A stretch of DNA of 64,000 nt from CAWDMN01 sp963803155 (GTDB lineage: Bacteria > Acidobacteriota > Terriglobia > Versatilivoradales > Versatilivoraceae). A model generated the notes under the pieces. That model saw only the letters and a list, made by a program, of their open reading frames with translations. It ran no database searches and was not told where the DNA came from. A program made the position numbers and the translations under genes. This document shows positions 1-9,419 of the stretch, in pieces. The stretch is from the NCBI GenBank assembly GCA_963803155.1, contig CAWDMN010000034.1, positions 1 through 64,000 on the forward strand, given 5' to 3'. How positions within the stretch are numbered: position 1 is the stretch's first letter; every line of letters starts with the position of its first letter.

Positions 1-16
1 ATGGCGGACGTTTATC

Positions 17-1201
17 ATGCGCTTGGGACTGCACATGCACCAGCCGCTGGGAAACCTGGTGGCGCTGCACAACTCCGACGAGAGCTGGGAGGCCAGGCAG
101 ATTCTCTGGTGCTACGACCGGCCCGTGCGGATGCTCGAGGGCTACGAGGACGTGGCGCGGCTGCACCTGAGCTTCTCCGGCACGCTCCTCAAGCAGCTCG
201 AAGACCCGGGCGTGCGGCAGACCTTCGGGGACGTCGTCAACATCGAGGACTTCCTGAACCGGTATCGCCGCTCCAACATCGAGTTCCTGGGCAGCGGGCT
301 TTATCACCCGGTGTACCCGCTGATCCCGCAGGCGGACTGGGACGCCCAGACGGAGTGGTGGCTGGGGCTGGGGCGGCATCTGCTGGGGCGGGAGAGCTTC
401 CCGGGCTTCTGGCCGCCGGAGATGGGTTTCTGCATGGAGATGATCCCGATGCTGAAGCGCCACGGCTACAAGTACGTCCTGGTGGATTCCATTTATATCA
501 AGCCGAAGCGCGAGATGCGCTGGGAGGAACTGCGCTACCGGCCCTACCGGGCGCGCTACGACGGGGCGGAGATCATCGTGGTGCCGCGGGACCGCGAGTT
601 GTCCAACGCCCAGCTCTCGGGCCTGGACCCCGGCTGGTTCCAGCACGAGGTGCGGGAGCGGACCAAGCACTGCGATTTCCCCGCGCTGGTCACCACCTGG
701 ACGGACGGCGAGAACGGCGGCTGGTTCCGCACCACGAAGGTCGAGAGCGGCTTCTGGGGATTCTTCTACCGGCCCATCCTGGATCGGTTCCGGGCGGGCA
801 CGCTCGGCTTCACGCCCATCCACATCAGCCAATACCTGGAGAAGTATCCGCCCACGGAAGAGGTGGAGGTCCATCCCGGCGCGTGGAACACCGAGCACCA
901 CTGGGGCGGCGACTTCACCCAGTGGACCGGATCGCTCTTGCAGAAGAAGGGGTGGGACGAGGTGCGGCGCGCCAGCGAATATTACTGGCAGGTGAAGCGG
1001 GGGTTCGACCAGCGCCAGGCGGCGCTCGCCAACCCGGAGGAGGTGCGCCAACTGATCGTCCGCGCGTTCGATCATCTGCTGCAGGCCGAAACCAGTTGCA
1101 ACTTCTACTGGGGCAGCCGATGGGTGTATCGCTCATTTGATGGCCTGGAGCAGGCTTATTACCTGCTGGATACGGCCATGAACCAGCTCCGCAAGGTGTA
1201 G
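17..1201 (+). CDS. Glycoside hydrolase family 57 protein
   Basis: A GH57 enzyme, a family of alpha-glucan-active hydrolases and transferases (amylase, 4-alpha-glucanotransferase, branching enzyme). The HQP motif is at residues 8-10, the PEMGF segment carries the likely nucleophile Glu135, and TTWTDGENGGW holds the likely acid/base Asp230. At 394 aa it covers the catalytic barrel without long extra domains. The frame is open back to base 2 without a stop, so the true start may lie left of the window. It ends 11 bp before glycogen synthase, so the two are probably co-transcribed for glycogen or maltodextrin metabolism. The exact substrate cannot be read from sequence. Confidence 0.88.
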   Translation: MRLGLHMHQPLGNLVALHNSDESWEARQILWCYDRPVRMLEGYEDVARLHLSFSGTLLKQLEDPGVRQTFGDVVNIEDFLNRYRRSNIEFLGSGLYHPVYPLIPQADWDAQTEWWLGLGRHLLGRESFPGFWPPEMGFCMEMIPMLKRHGYKYVLVDSIYIKPKREMRWEELRYRPYRARYDGAEIIVVPRDRELSNAQLSGLDPGWFQHEVRERTKHCDFPALVTTWTDGENGGWFRTTKVESGFWGFFYRPILDRFRAGTLGFTPIHISQYLEKYPPTEEVEVHPGAWNTEHHWGGDFTQWTGSLLQKKGWDEVRRASEYYWQVKRGFDQRQAALANPEEVRQLIVRAFDHLLQAETSCNFYWGSRWVYRSFDGLEQAYYLLDTAMNQLRKV

Positions 1202-1212
1202 GAGACCCGAAT

Positions 1213-2687
1213 ATGTATATCGTAATGATTGCTTCCGAGTGCGCCCCCGTGGCCAAGGTGGGGGGGCTGGGCGACGTCGTGTTCGGGCTGAGCCGGGAAC
1301 TGGAGATTCGGGGGCACTCGGTGGAGATCATCCTGCCCAAATACGATTGCCTGCGGTATGACCAGATCTTCGACCTGCAGCTCGCGTTCAAAGACCTGTG
1401 GGTGCCGTGGTATGACCACGCCGTCCATTGCAGCGTCTATTTCGGCTTCGTGCACGGCCGCAAGTGCTTCTTCATCGAGCCGCATTCCGACCAGAACTTC
1501 TTCAACCGCCGCGCGTTCTACGGGCAGGCGGATGACGACCAGCGGTTCGCTTTCTTCTGCCGGGCCGCGCTGGAGTTCATGCTCAAGAGCAACAAGCACC
1601 CGGACATCATTCACTGCCACGACTGGCAGACCGGCCTGGTGCCGGTGTTGCTCTACGAGATGTACAAGCACCTGGGCATGACCCATCCGCGGGTCTGTTA
1701 CACGCTGCACAACCTCCAGCATCAGGGCGTCACCCGGGAGCACATCCTGCGCGCGACCGGCCTCAACCGGCACGGCTACTTCTTTCACCAGGACCGCCTC
1801 CAGGACAATTTCAACCACGCCGCCATCAACCTGATGAAAGGCGGGCATCGTCTATTCCAATTTCGTCACCACGGTTTCGCCCCATTACGCCTGGGAGATC
1901 ATGAACACGCCCCAGAACTTCGGGCTGGGCCATACCCTCCAGGTCCATCGCGCCAAGGTCGGCGGCATCCTCAATGGCATCGATTACGAGGTCTGGAACC
2001 CGGAAATCGACCGCCACATCCCGCGCCAATACGGCATCAACACCCTCGACGACAAGTACGAGAACAAGAAGGCGCTGCGGCAGCGGTTCTGGCTGCGGGA
2101 TGTGCTCAAGCCCATCGTCTGCTACGTCGGCCGGCTGGATCAGCAGAAAGGCGTGCCGCTCATCACCCACGCCATCCATTACTGCCTGCAGCACGGCTGC
2201 CAATTCGTGCTGCTGGGAACCAGCCCGGACGGCCGCATCGGGCACCATTTCTGGCACCTCAAGCAGCATTACAACGACAACCCCGACTGTCACCTCGAGC
2301 TTAGCTTCAACGAGGAACTCTCCCACCTGGTCTATGCCGGGGCGGAAATGATCGTCGTCCCCAGCCTGTTCGAGCCGTGCGGCCTGACCCAGATGATCGC
2401 TCTCAAGTACGGCACCGTGCCCATCGTGCGCGCGACGGGCGGCCTGGCGGACACCGTGTTCGACGCCAACTACGCCGAGCGGCCCTATCACGAGCGCAAC
2501 GGCTATGTCTTCAACGACTTCAACGCCCCGGGCATCGAGTCCGCCCTCCACCGCGCCATCGGCATGTGGTATTCCTACCCGCAATACTTCCGCGAACTGA
2601 TGACCAACGGCATGCGCTACGATTATTCCTGGAACCACCCGGGCCAGCATTACCTGAACGTTTACGAGCTTCATCCGGGAGAAGTGA
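1213..2687 (+). CDS. glgA: Glycogen synthase, interrupted by two frameshifts
   Basis: Starch/glycogen synthase (GT5) that extends alpha-1,4-glucan from ADP-glucose. The N-terminal part shows ASECAPVAKVGGLGDV, the ADP-glucose binding signature. The C-terminal part shows PSLFEPCGLTQMIALKYGT and ATGGLADTV. The reading frame shifts once near 1843-1846: frame 1 ends ..LMKGG and frame 2 resumes IVYSNFVTTVSPHYAWEI, as if one G were added to a GGG run. It shifts again near 2669: ..YLNVYE then FIREK and a stop at 2685-2687, the usual family C-terminus. Both flanks remain family-like, so sequencing error or very recent damage is likelier than old decay. Converges with the permease gene, 7 bp apart. Confidence 0.85.
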
Positions 2688-2694
2688 CAGCGGA

Positions 2695-4470
2695 TCATGC
2701 GCGCTGCCGGACCAGGCGGCTGGCTGACGCGTCCAGTCGCGCCGTCCGCCTCCCCAGGCGCAACTCGCGGCGCAGGCGAATCCGCGCCCACACGATGAGC
2801 GCCAGGTTCTTCGCCACGAAGAACAGCAGGGCAAGAATTACGGGTGGCATCCTGCCCCGCGACATGGCCGGGGACGACGGATGACCCGGCAGCCAGGCCC
2901 AGCCCCACATCAAGCGCGACCGACAGCGCCAGCGGGAGCAGTTGCACCAGCCCCACGGTCCCGGCCACGGCGGTAATCGCGTTGCGCCCGTGCAGCCCGA
3001 ACCGCATGCCCACCCAGCAAAGCGCCACCGCCTCCAGGGCGAGGTTCACGGCGATCAGGAACGGCTGCAAGAGGGTCCAGAACTCCCGGTGGTAGCCGTT
3101 GGCGAAATCGTAGAGGAGGGAAATGCCCGCGGGCAGGGCCACCACCAGCACCACGCCGAGCGGCCACGCCAGCGCCCGGCGCAACACGCACCATTGGCCG
3201 CCCAGGATATGGCGGCTGCCCAGCGGCGTGGTGAGCAATAGTTCGAGATCCTGCTGCCGCCGGGTGTCCTGGAAGAAGCGCGCGCCGGCCCACGCGATCA
3301 GCCCGCCGGAAAAGAGGATCACCGCCATGCCGACAAACGACACCAGCCCCCAGGTGTCGGCGGGCCCGGCGCCGAAATTGAGGATCGAACCCAGCGTGCC
3401 GAATTGCGCGAGGAAGTTCAGAGCCACCGCCAGCCAAAGCAGGCCCTCCACCGAGCCCAGCCGCTCCACGCGCCAGCGGATGGGGTCGGCGTCCCAGGGC
3501 CGAGGGTCGGTCAGCCACGAAGCGCGCGCCAGGGCGGTTGCGGGTTCGGGCGTGGGCGCGGCTCCCTCCAGCCAGCGGCGGTGCCGGCGCCTGGCTCGGC
3601 CAGGCCTCGGCTGGTTCCGGTTCGCGGACTTGCTTGTGCGGCTGGTCCTGCCAGCTCGCCGCCAGGGTGGCGCCCGCGCGCCACAGGAAGAACCAGCCCA
3701 GCGGCGTTCATCACCATGAACCAAACCACAAACAGCAGCTTGAACAGAACCGGCATCTGCGCCGCAGTCATCCACCCTGCCAGGCCGAACAGGCGGAAGA
3801 AGGGCACCGCGCCTGCGCCAAAATAGGAGCCGCCCAGAACCTCCGGGCCAAAGGCCAGGGCTGCTACCAATCCCAGCGTTGCCGGCACGGCGTAACGCCG
3901 CTCACGAAACACCGTGGACATCCATAAGCCCGCCGCGAGAACAACGAAGAGCGTGTTTAGCAGGCCGAGCCCGGTCAGCGCGGCTTCGCTGCCGGTCACG
4001 CCGCCCGCCAGCACCGGAAACATGAGCGCCGGCAGTGCGCCGAGCAGCACGAGGAAGGTGGTCAGGCCGCACGACAGCATTTTCCCCCACACGATCTCTC
4101 CCGGCGTCAGGTCGGTCAGCAGCAGCAGGCCCAGCGTCCCCTCGCGCCGCTCGCGGGTGATGCTGTCGGCGCTTACCAGGCTCATCAGGAGGGTGGCCAG
4201 GAACAACAGCCACGACATTTGGTGGAGCAGCGTCGCGCCGGTGATGAAAGTGCCTGACGGCGCCGTCCAGGGCATGCCGGGGGCCGGAGGCGGGGCCATG
4301 ACGAAGCGGTCCAGCAGTTCGTAGCCCTGGAAGCCCGCCGCGAGCGCCAGCAACCCCCGCAACCAATAGAACAACGGCCGCCGCGCGCCGGCGCGCAACT
4401 CCCGTTCGACGAGCGGCGGGAAGACCAGGCGCCGGAGTGCCGGAAGCCGGAAGTGGAAGTCACGGGCCAT
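2695..4470 (-). CDS. ABC-2 type transporter permease, frameshifted
   Basis: Large hydrophobic protein on the - strand. It starts MARDFHFRLPALRRLVFPP at 4470 and has a SADSITRERREGTLGLLLL segment typical of ABC-2 permeases, followed by several membrane helices. The frame is lost near 3700 (an extra G in a GGG run; the continuation reads GWFFLWRAGATLAASW), again near 3540, and again near 2900. After that the tail PPVILALLFFVAKNLALIVW leads to a stop at 2695. The membrane-protein character resumes after each shift, so one gene is present. The ATPase partner is not in the window. Either a pseudogene or a victim of indel errors. Confidence 0.7.
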
Positions 4471-4783
4471 TGGAATCAGATCTGGACATCACGTTGCCCA
4501 TCACGGGCGCTTCCTGTATGGAACGTGCTATGTAATTCACTCAATAAACACCGGAGCCGCGCGCTTTCGTATGTTGCCGTAAGAATAGGCTGTATGAGCG
4601 GCGGGAGCCAGCCGCATTCCGATCCATCGCGGGGAGACAGACAAGGCGTGAGTTTTAAGGTCGATTCCTTCGACGCCTTTAACTTATGCCAGGGGAATCC
4701 CGGAGCGGTGAGCGCGGTCTGAGCCACCCTCATGGCACCTGAAACCAAGGTTGCCGGCCCTGAGCAAGGGAGGAGCATGGGAG
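4471..4783. other. Non-coding gap, nothing recognised
   Basis: About 310 bp between the permease start and the long inverted repeat. No convincing ORF on either strand and no RNA gene recognised. The upstream promoter of the permease should lie here. Confidence 0.4.
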
Positions 4784-4873
4784 CCTCGCCATAGCCTCGC
4801 CGGATACTCGCCATAGCACCTCTGATTCAAATCAGAGGTGCTATGGCGAGTATCCGGCGAGGCTATGGCGAGG
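4784..4873. repeat. Perfect 44-bp inverted repeat with a 2-nt loop
   Basis: Arms 4784-4827 and 4830-4873 are exact reverse complements separated only by CA. Each arm also contains internal repeats of TCGCCATAGC. It is far longer than a typical terminator, has no U-tract, and lies between the GC-rich left segment and a truncated nuoF-like gene. It may be a chimera or fold-back junction rather than a functional element. Confidence 0.9.
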
Positions 4874-5160
4874 TCATGGAGGTAGCACGGAGGTGCTGCA
4901 CAGGAACCCGCGTGCGGCCGGGGCGGGTAAGGCCTCTCCACCGAGCAGAGTAAAGAACCTTGTTTCTATTTGAAGAGGGGGAGGTTTGTCCTGTTTTTGG
5001 ACACTGCGAGGAGACTTGTCGGTGACTGTTCGGGGCCTCATAGGAGCCTGGACGGCTTAGCAGTTCAGGCTCAGACAAGACACCCGTGGAGCCGTAGTCG
5101 CCCTTGTTCCTGCCGTTTTGCCAGAGGGTGAAGCCTTTGAGGATGGAGCCGCCAATGAAC
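4874..5160. other. Region next to the truncated nuoF, nothing recognised
   Basis: No family-like ORF on either strand. An open frame on the - strand across 4863-5243 has low-complexity, shadow-like content. The expected FMN/NADH-binding body of NuoF is absent here, which supports a breakpoint near 5250. Confidence 0.4.
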
Positions 5161-5514
5161 TCACGCAGGATCGAGTTGTCCGGGATAAGGCTTCCCGATG
5201 GGCAGAAACCATTGCAGGAAGGAGAGCAGGCGTTTGGACTCAAGGTATTCCGGGGTGCCGAGTCCGAAGGGCTCGATGACTATGGAGGGTTCCATTTGAC
5301 AGAATCCATGACACCCGGTTACTCGCAATTGGATCCGGTCGGCCAATCCTTTGGAGAGCAACTCCCGCTTGACAATCCGTATCAAATCATTGGCCCCACT
5401 GGCCTGGCCGCACGTCCCGGCGGAGACGACGATGGTGGGAATCTCCTTCTTGGCGTCCGCGGTGATGAGTTCCCGCAGTGACTTGAAGTCCTCAATGGAG
5501 GTGAGTTTTTTCAT
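5161..5514 (-). pseudogene. Truncated NuoF/HydB-type subunit, N-terminal ferredoxin domain only
   Basis: The first 85 or so residues match the thioredoxin-like [2Fe-2S] N-terminal domain of the NADH-binding subunit of bifurcating hydrogenases or complex I. Cysteines occur in SAGTCGQASG and VTGCHGFCQMEP. Family members continue for about 400-500 residues with NADH, FMN and [4Fe-4S] sites. Here the similarity stops after IVIEPF and the frame ends after about 30 unrelated residues. It follows the nuoE-like gene in the same direction (22 bp gap), the usual operon order, so it is the severed start of the next subunit. Confidence 0.75.
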
Positions 5515-5536
5515 AGGCGAATCTCTTTACGTCTAC

Positions 5537-6385
5537 TCAGAAATTTGCGCCGTTTAAATCCAACATGTGTCCTTTGCAGCCTCGGCGGGAGCAAATCTGC
5601 ACGATGCCGCCGCCTCGCACGATCATGGGGACCATGGGGGCGCCGCACTCCGGGCACTGGGAAGCGCCCGCCAACTCGGCATGGCAGTGGGGGCAGAAGA
5701 AATTCACCACCGTATCGATGGGAACTTCGTGTTCCCTTTCCACGGTATAACTGCCATACAGGCAGGAAAGCCTGAGCCAGCCGTGTTCGCGTCCGAACGA
5801 CATCGTTACCTGGATCGAAGGATAACCATCCACCAAGTGGTTCTGATCCATCAGGCTGTGGTTGCAGCGCGAGCAGCTGACTTCAACCGGAAAGATCCGC
5901 TGATCACTTTGGACTTCCACCTTGTCCAAACCGGCGCGGGTCTTCTCAATAATTTCCCGAACCTTGACGGGACTTACATTGGAGAAATAATGGCCGTCAA
6001 CCACCACAATCGGGCCCAGCGCGCAAGCGCCGAGGCAGTTCACCGTTTCGAGCGTGAACTCCCGGTCCCGAGTGGTCTGTCCGGGTGTGATCCCCAGGTG
6101 ACGCGAGAATTCCTCCCCAATTACAGCCCCGCCTCGAACGTGGCAGGCAGTGCCCAGGCAAACAGAACAGAGATGCTTGCCGCGCATTTTCAAACTGAAC
6201 GAGCGGTAGAAGGTGGCAACGCCGTAAATGTCCACTAGGGATCGGCCAGTTTGCTGGGCCACGGCCTTCAACGCTTCTTCCGGCAAATATCCATGTCTGG
6301 CCTGGATGGTCTCGAGAATGGCGATGAGGCCACCCTGATCAACACTTTTCGCGTCGATAATGCCTAAGACACTCGGTGTAACCAT
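5537..6385 (-). CDS. NuoE-like [2Fe-2S] subunit with C-terminal zinc ribbon
   Basis: Small electron-transfer subunit of an NADH dehydrogenase or NAD(P)-dependent hydrogenase. The four [2Fe-2S] ligands are visible as C76-x4-C81 (CLGTACHVRGG) and C117-x3-C121 (NCLGACALGP). After about residue 150 there is an extra domain with a CSRCNH pair and later CPHCHAELAGASQCPECGAP and CSRRGCKGH, reading as zinc ribbons, which ordinary NuoE lacks. The start at 6385 is chosen because GGGAGG precedes that ATG; the longer frame begins at 6430. Upstream of the truncated nuoF-like gene. About 280 aa against 160 for a standard NuoE. Confidence 0.85.
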   Translation of the reverse strand: MVTPSVLGIIDAKSVDQGGLIAILETIQARHGYLPEEALKAVAQQTGRSLVDIYGVATFYRSFSLKMRGKHLCSVCLGTACHVRGGAVIGEEFSRHLGITPGQTTRDREFTLETVNCLGACALGPIVVVDGHYFSNVSPVKVREIIEKTRAGLDKVEVQSDQRIFPVEVSCSRCNHSLMDQNHLVDGYPSIQVTMSFGREHGWLRLSCLYGSYTVEREHEVPIDTVVNFFCPHCHAELAGASQCPECGAPMVPMIVRGGGIVQICSRRGCKGHMLDLNGANF

Positions 6386-6670
6386 GATTGCCTCCCTCAG
6401 AGGGAAGATCCAACTGCAATCCTTGGACAAAGCAAGTAGCCACTGTCTGGCCTAAGACAAATTTGTGGAAATTCCATGAGGCGCCGGACCTGAAATGCCG
6501 AATAGTTTATTTTTCACAATCATAATGATATAGCATACTCCTTTCCGGGCATACTAATTTTCGGCTTTTCAGCTCGGGCGCCATCATGCGTTATACACCT
6601 AACGAGGCAAGCACGTGAGGAGATTTTGTCTGATTGCTTCCTGTATTGCTCATATAATTATATATGCCAT

Positions 6671-6957
6671 ATGACAGTCGGATCTGAGTGGGATTCCACC
6701 AAAAAAAACAACCTCAAAAAACATGGTATCGCCTTCAGAGAAGCCCGGTCCGTTTTCTTGAATGATGAGGCGCTTTTAATTGCTGATCCTGACTATTCAC
6801 TTGATAAAGAGCGTTTCATATTGATTGGGCTCGGTCAATAAATCCGGCTTTTGTTGGTTTGCCACGGCTATAGAGAAAATGACCTGGTCATTCGGATCAT
6901 ATCGGCACGGAAAGCCGACCGAGAAGAGACAAGAGTATTTAACCAGAAGAGGCTAAA
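6671..6957 (+). pseudogene. brnT: BrnT-type toxin remnant with in-frame stop
   Basis: BrnT toxins are RelE-like ribonucleases. EWDSTKKNNLKKHGIAFREA and later VIRIISARKADREE are the family's conserved ends. A TAA at 6839-6841 interrupts the same frame between FILIGLGQ and IRLLLVCHGY, and the remaining sequence stays family-like. On the + strand, opposite to all cassettes, so it lies outside the array or was inverted. Confidence 0.75.
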
Positions 6958-7184
6958 ATGCGGAAACATTACGATTTTCAAATGCCATCAAGAATCCTCA
7001 CGGCAAAAAACTGAAGACGCAGATTACAATAAGGATTGAATCTGAAGTTATCGAATACTTTAAAAATCTGGCACACCAAGAAGATATTTCCTATCAGAAA
7101 CTGATCAATCTTTTTTTGCGCGATTGTGCTCAAAATCAAAAACGTCCTCTCATTAAATGGACGCCTGCCAAAACAGCTTCCTAA
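6958..7184 (+). pseudogene. brnA: BrnA-type antitoxin remnant, frameshifted
   Basis: Starts MRKHYDFQMP directly after the brnT remnant, then shifts frame near 6989 into KNPHGKKLKTQITIRIESE and QEDISYQKLINLFLRDC, the ribbon-helix-helix part of BrnA, ending at 7184. With the stop in brnT, the module is dead in the assembled sequence. Confidence 0.7.
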
Positions 7185-7225
7185 CATGGCCATCCGATGT
7201 AGCCCTTTGTCAGGCCACGGGTGTA

Positions 7226-7591
7226 TCATCCGGAATCTGCGGCGGCTTTGCTTTCGCCCTGAAAATACGCGGATGCATTCGGGCGGAAAAGAAGGCAAGC
7301 AACTACTGCGAATAGCAAACTGTGCACTGCCAACTCAAAGGGGGAGTGAAAGGCACTGATGACGACATGGTATGCAACCCAAATGACTAGAAGCCAGCGC
7401 GCCCAATTAAAGCCTCGGAGCATGAACACTCCGCCAAGAACAGCGAGCAGCCGAATGAAGCAGACCAATACCAACCAATATTCACGCGGATGTGGTGCCT
7501 TGAGTTCACTGATGTGATATAGAAATCCAATGATGCCAATGGCTATGAATAACCAGCTGATGATCGTGATTGCGACTGGGCGTTTGTTCAT
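7226..7591 (-). CDS. Small integral membrane protein, terminal cassette
   Basis: 121 aa with about four hydrophobic segments (AITIISWLFIAIGIIGFLY, LVCFIRLLAVLGGVFML, WARWLLVIWVAYHVVISA and a C-terminal one). No family name is certain. Start taken at MNKRPV, because the longer frame runs back into the next attC. No attC is clear on its 3' side, so it would mark the old end of the array. Confidence 0.6.
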   Translation of the reverse strand: MNKRPVAITIISWLFIAIGIIGFLYHISELKAPHPREYWLVLVCFIRLLAVLGGVFMLRGFNWARWLLVIWVAYHVVISAFHSPFELAVHSLLFAVVACLLFRPNASAYFQGESKAAADSG

Positions 7592-7608
7592 GGCATTCCC
7601 TTGATGAG

Positions 7609-7671
7609 GCCTGACGAATCCGTTCACCGGTCCGTCAGCTGCCGGGCCCGTTGCAGTGGAATGGCTGTGGG
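7609..7671 (-). repeat. attC, short, degenerate
   Basis: R' GCCTGAC (A to G change). The R'' region reads GCTGTGG in place of GTTAGGC. The inner CACCGG and CAGTGGAATGG resemble intact attC at 45482. Ends the methyltransferase-like cassette 7803-8300. Confidence 0.6.
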
Positions 7672-7802
7672 CCAATTCCTTAGAATACCTAAATTTTAAA
7701 GCATTGATGAATACTTCGCGGACAGTGCGCGATAAGAATCAAAAATGTCAATGCGGTCCATTCGGCATCTTTGGCGAGTATCCGCGATGACCGCCGCTAA
7801 AT

Positions 7803-8300
7803 TCAGTAAATGAACGGAAAAAGCTTGCGCACACGCCGTTGGTACTCGCCATAAGCGGGATGTTTTTCCGTCAGCCATTTCTCTTCGCGCCTCGATTTCC
7901 GGTCGAGGAAGAGGAACAACGCAATTACATAACCCACGGTGAGCCAACTCTGAACGTACAGAGCCCAGCCCAGGCCAAGAACGAGCCCGCCGCTGTAAAT
8001 CGGATGGCGGACGAGTGCGAACGGCCCGGTCTCGATAAGCCTTGCGCCTTCCTTTGGATACGGCAACGGCGTCAAGCCGGAGCCCAGCTTGACGAGCCCG
8101 GCCAGAAGCAGAACACCACCCCCGACCATCAGAAAGATACCGGCGATCGGACACACAGCGGCAAAAGGGAATGGCCATCTTGGTTGACCGAACAGTGTGC
8201 GTGGACCGAAGAACACCAGCGCGATCAGGGCCACTTGGGCGATAACCAGCCATTCGCCGCGCGCCCCCTTCCACCAAGGTTCATCATCGGCAGTCCTCAT
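7803..8300 (-). CDS. Isoprenylcysteine carboxyl methyltransferase-like membrane protein
   Basis: 165-aa membrane protein of the ICMT/PEMT type, which methylate lipids or carboxyl groups using S-adenosylmethionine. The C-terminal half has the signature RHPIYSG and a late EEKWL...YGEYQRRVRKLFPF. Three or four hydrophobic stretches come before. The natural substrate in bacteria is unknown. Cassette gene: degenerate attC on its 3' side and another at 8340 on its 5' side. Confidence 0.75.
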   Translation of the reverse strand: MRTADDEPWWKGARGEWLVIAQVALIALVFFGPRTLFGQPRWPFPFAAVCPIAGIFLMVGGGVLLLAGLVKLGSGLTPLPYPKEGARLIETGPFALVRHPIYSGGLVLGLGWALYVQSWLTVGYVIALFLFLDRKSRREEKWLTEKHPAYGEYQRRVRKLFPFIY

Positions 8301-8339
8301 ATCTCACCAACAGCTTAGGACCCCATTATAGGATTCAAC

Positions 8340-8395
8340 GTCCAACTACAGCCCCGATCGGAACGAGGTCGGCTGAAAGCTGCCCTTTGTTCAGC
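8340..8395 (-). repeat. attC, short
   Basis: R' GTCCAAC and R'' GTTCAGC with inner CCGATCGG and GGTCGGCTG. Ends a roughly 150-200 bp cassette (8396-8547) in which I see no ORF. Confidence 0.65.
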
Positions 8396-8547
8396 TTTTA
8401 TTGTAATCTCCCGTTTTACAAATGGGTGGAAGATAAATCCGACAAGAAACTGAGGGCCTGTCAGTAATATTCAAATATAAAGACGGGCGTTGCCTGGCTT
8501 ATATTCCACGAACATCCGCGCCCATTGGCGGCCATTTTCTTTTTTTT

Positions 8548-8609
8548 AAACAACCAGATCTCAATGACTCCGCTGCCCGTCTGGCGCCGGAGGCCGAACC
8601 TTGTCAGGC
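8548..8609 (-). repeat. attC, short, degenerate
   Basis: R' AAACAAC, R'' GTCAGGC (one change from GTTAGGC), inner stem ACTCCG/CGGAGG. Ends the DoxX cassette. Confidence 0.5.
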
Positions 8610-8625
8610 GGATCTTTTCGATAGA

Positions 8626-9015
8626 TCATTGATCCTTTTTATCCAGTCCCCATTTCACCCTGCCTCGACAGGCAATGTAGAGGAAAACAAAACAATAGAG
8701 GACGGCCAGCTCGCCTTGATTGATTGTGGGGAAGAACTTAGGTCCGATTTGGAACTTCCAGTGAAACTGGAAATAAGCTACCGCCATCTCACCGCTGCAC
8801 AGAAAAGCCGCCGCTCGAGTGTTAAAACCCAGCATTATCAGCAGCCCTCCCGCGAGTTCGATGATCCCGCCGAACCAGAGTTGAGATCCTACTTGCGGGT
8901 GGAACTCGGAGAGCAGCCCCAGAATTTTCTGGGCGCCGTGGAACGACAACATGAATCCCGACATGATGCGCAACAGAGCATAAGCGTAGTCCGAGTACTT
9001 TTCGAGCCATTTCAT
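8626..9015 (-). CDS. DoxX family membrane protein
   Basis: Four-helix membrane protein of the DoxX/DoxD-like family. Visible are LLRIMSGFMLSFHGAQKIL near the N-terminus, GGIIELAGGLLIMLGFNTR in the middle, and a closing pair of helices. Members are linked to redox or quinone functions, but the role of this copy is unknown. Start placed at MKWLEKY (9015); the frame extends to 9030. Cassette gene. Confidence 0.8.
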   Translation of the reverse strand: MKWLEKYSDYAYALLRIMSGFMLSFHGAQKILGLLSEFHPQVGSQLWFGGIIELAGGLLIMLGFNTRAAAFLCSGEMAVAYFQFHWKFQIGPKFFPTINQGELAVLYCFVFLYIACRGRVKWGLDKKDQ

Positions 9016-9367
9016 AAACGCACTCTCCAATCATGGGATTTTGCGGCTTCTCTCAAGCCGTAATTTGCCGTGCAAATCCTTCCTCCGAATTGGCTCCCGC
9101 CGCCAAATGGGGAAGGGACCGGAAAACCATCTCCCCATGCCGCCCCTCGCTGGCCGCGGCTAGGGGAGGACGCAGTCCAACTTAAAAAAGGGCAAATGCA
9201 AATGGGCATATAGAATCCAGTTGTGCCAGAATCCAACAATGCCTGCCCTGACTATTTTAAAAATTTCCCTAATCCGCGGAATGGCCGCAATGAAAGCCAG
9301 AAGGCACAGGCAAAGACTTTGCCTCCCGCTTTCAGCATTGCCCGCGGCACCCTGGGACAAAAAAACG
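9016..9367. other. Non-coding stretch within the array
   Basis: No convincing ORF. It contains the 5' leader of the DoxX cassette and probably the worn-down remains of one or more cassettes. Confidence 0.35.
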
Positions 9368-9419
9368 GTTTGCCCGGCCACTCGCCCGCCTTTTGCGCTG
9401 GCCAGGTGAAGCAAGCGAG
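9368..9419 (-). repeat. Possible attC remnant
   Basis: CTCGCCCGCCTTTTGCGCTGG then CCAGGTGAAG resembles the inner part of attC at 45899, but both terminal boxes are lost. Lies exactly on the 3' side of the VOC gene. Confidence 0.35.

Noticed and set aside
1..1140. 379-codon frame starting with ATG at base 1
   Set aside because: Shadow frame. Frame 2 encodes GH57 with all catalytic motifs.
1826..3775. 649-codon - strand frame across glgA and the permease
   Set aside because: Only the middle part is permease sequence; the rest is antisense to glgA or out-of-frame permease.
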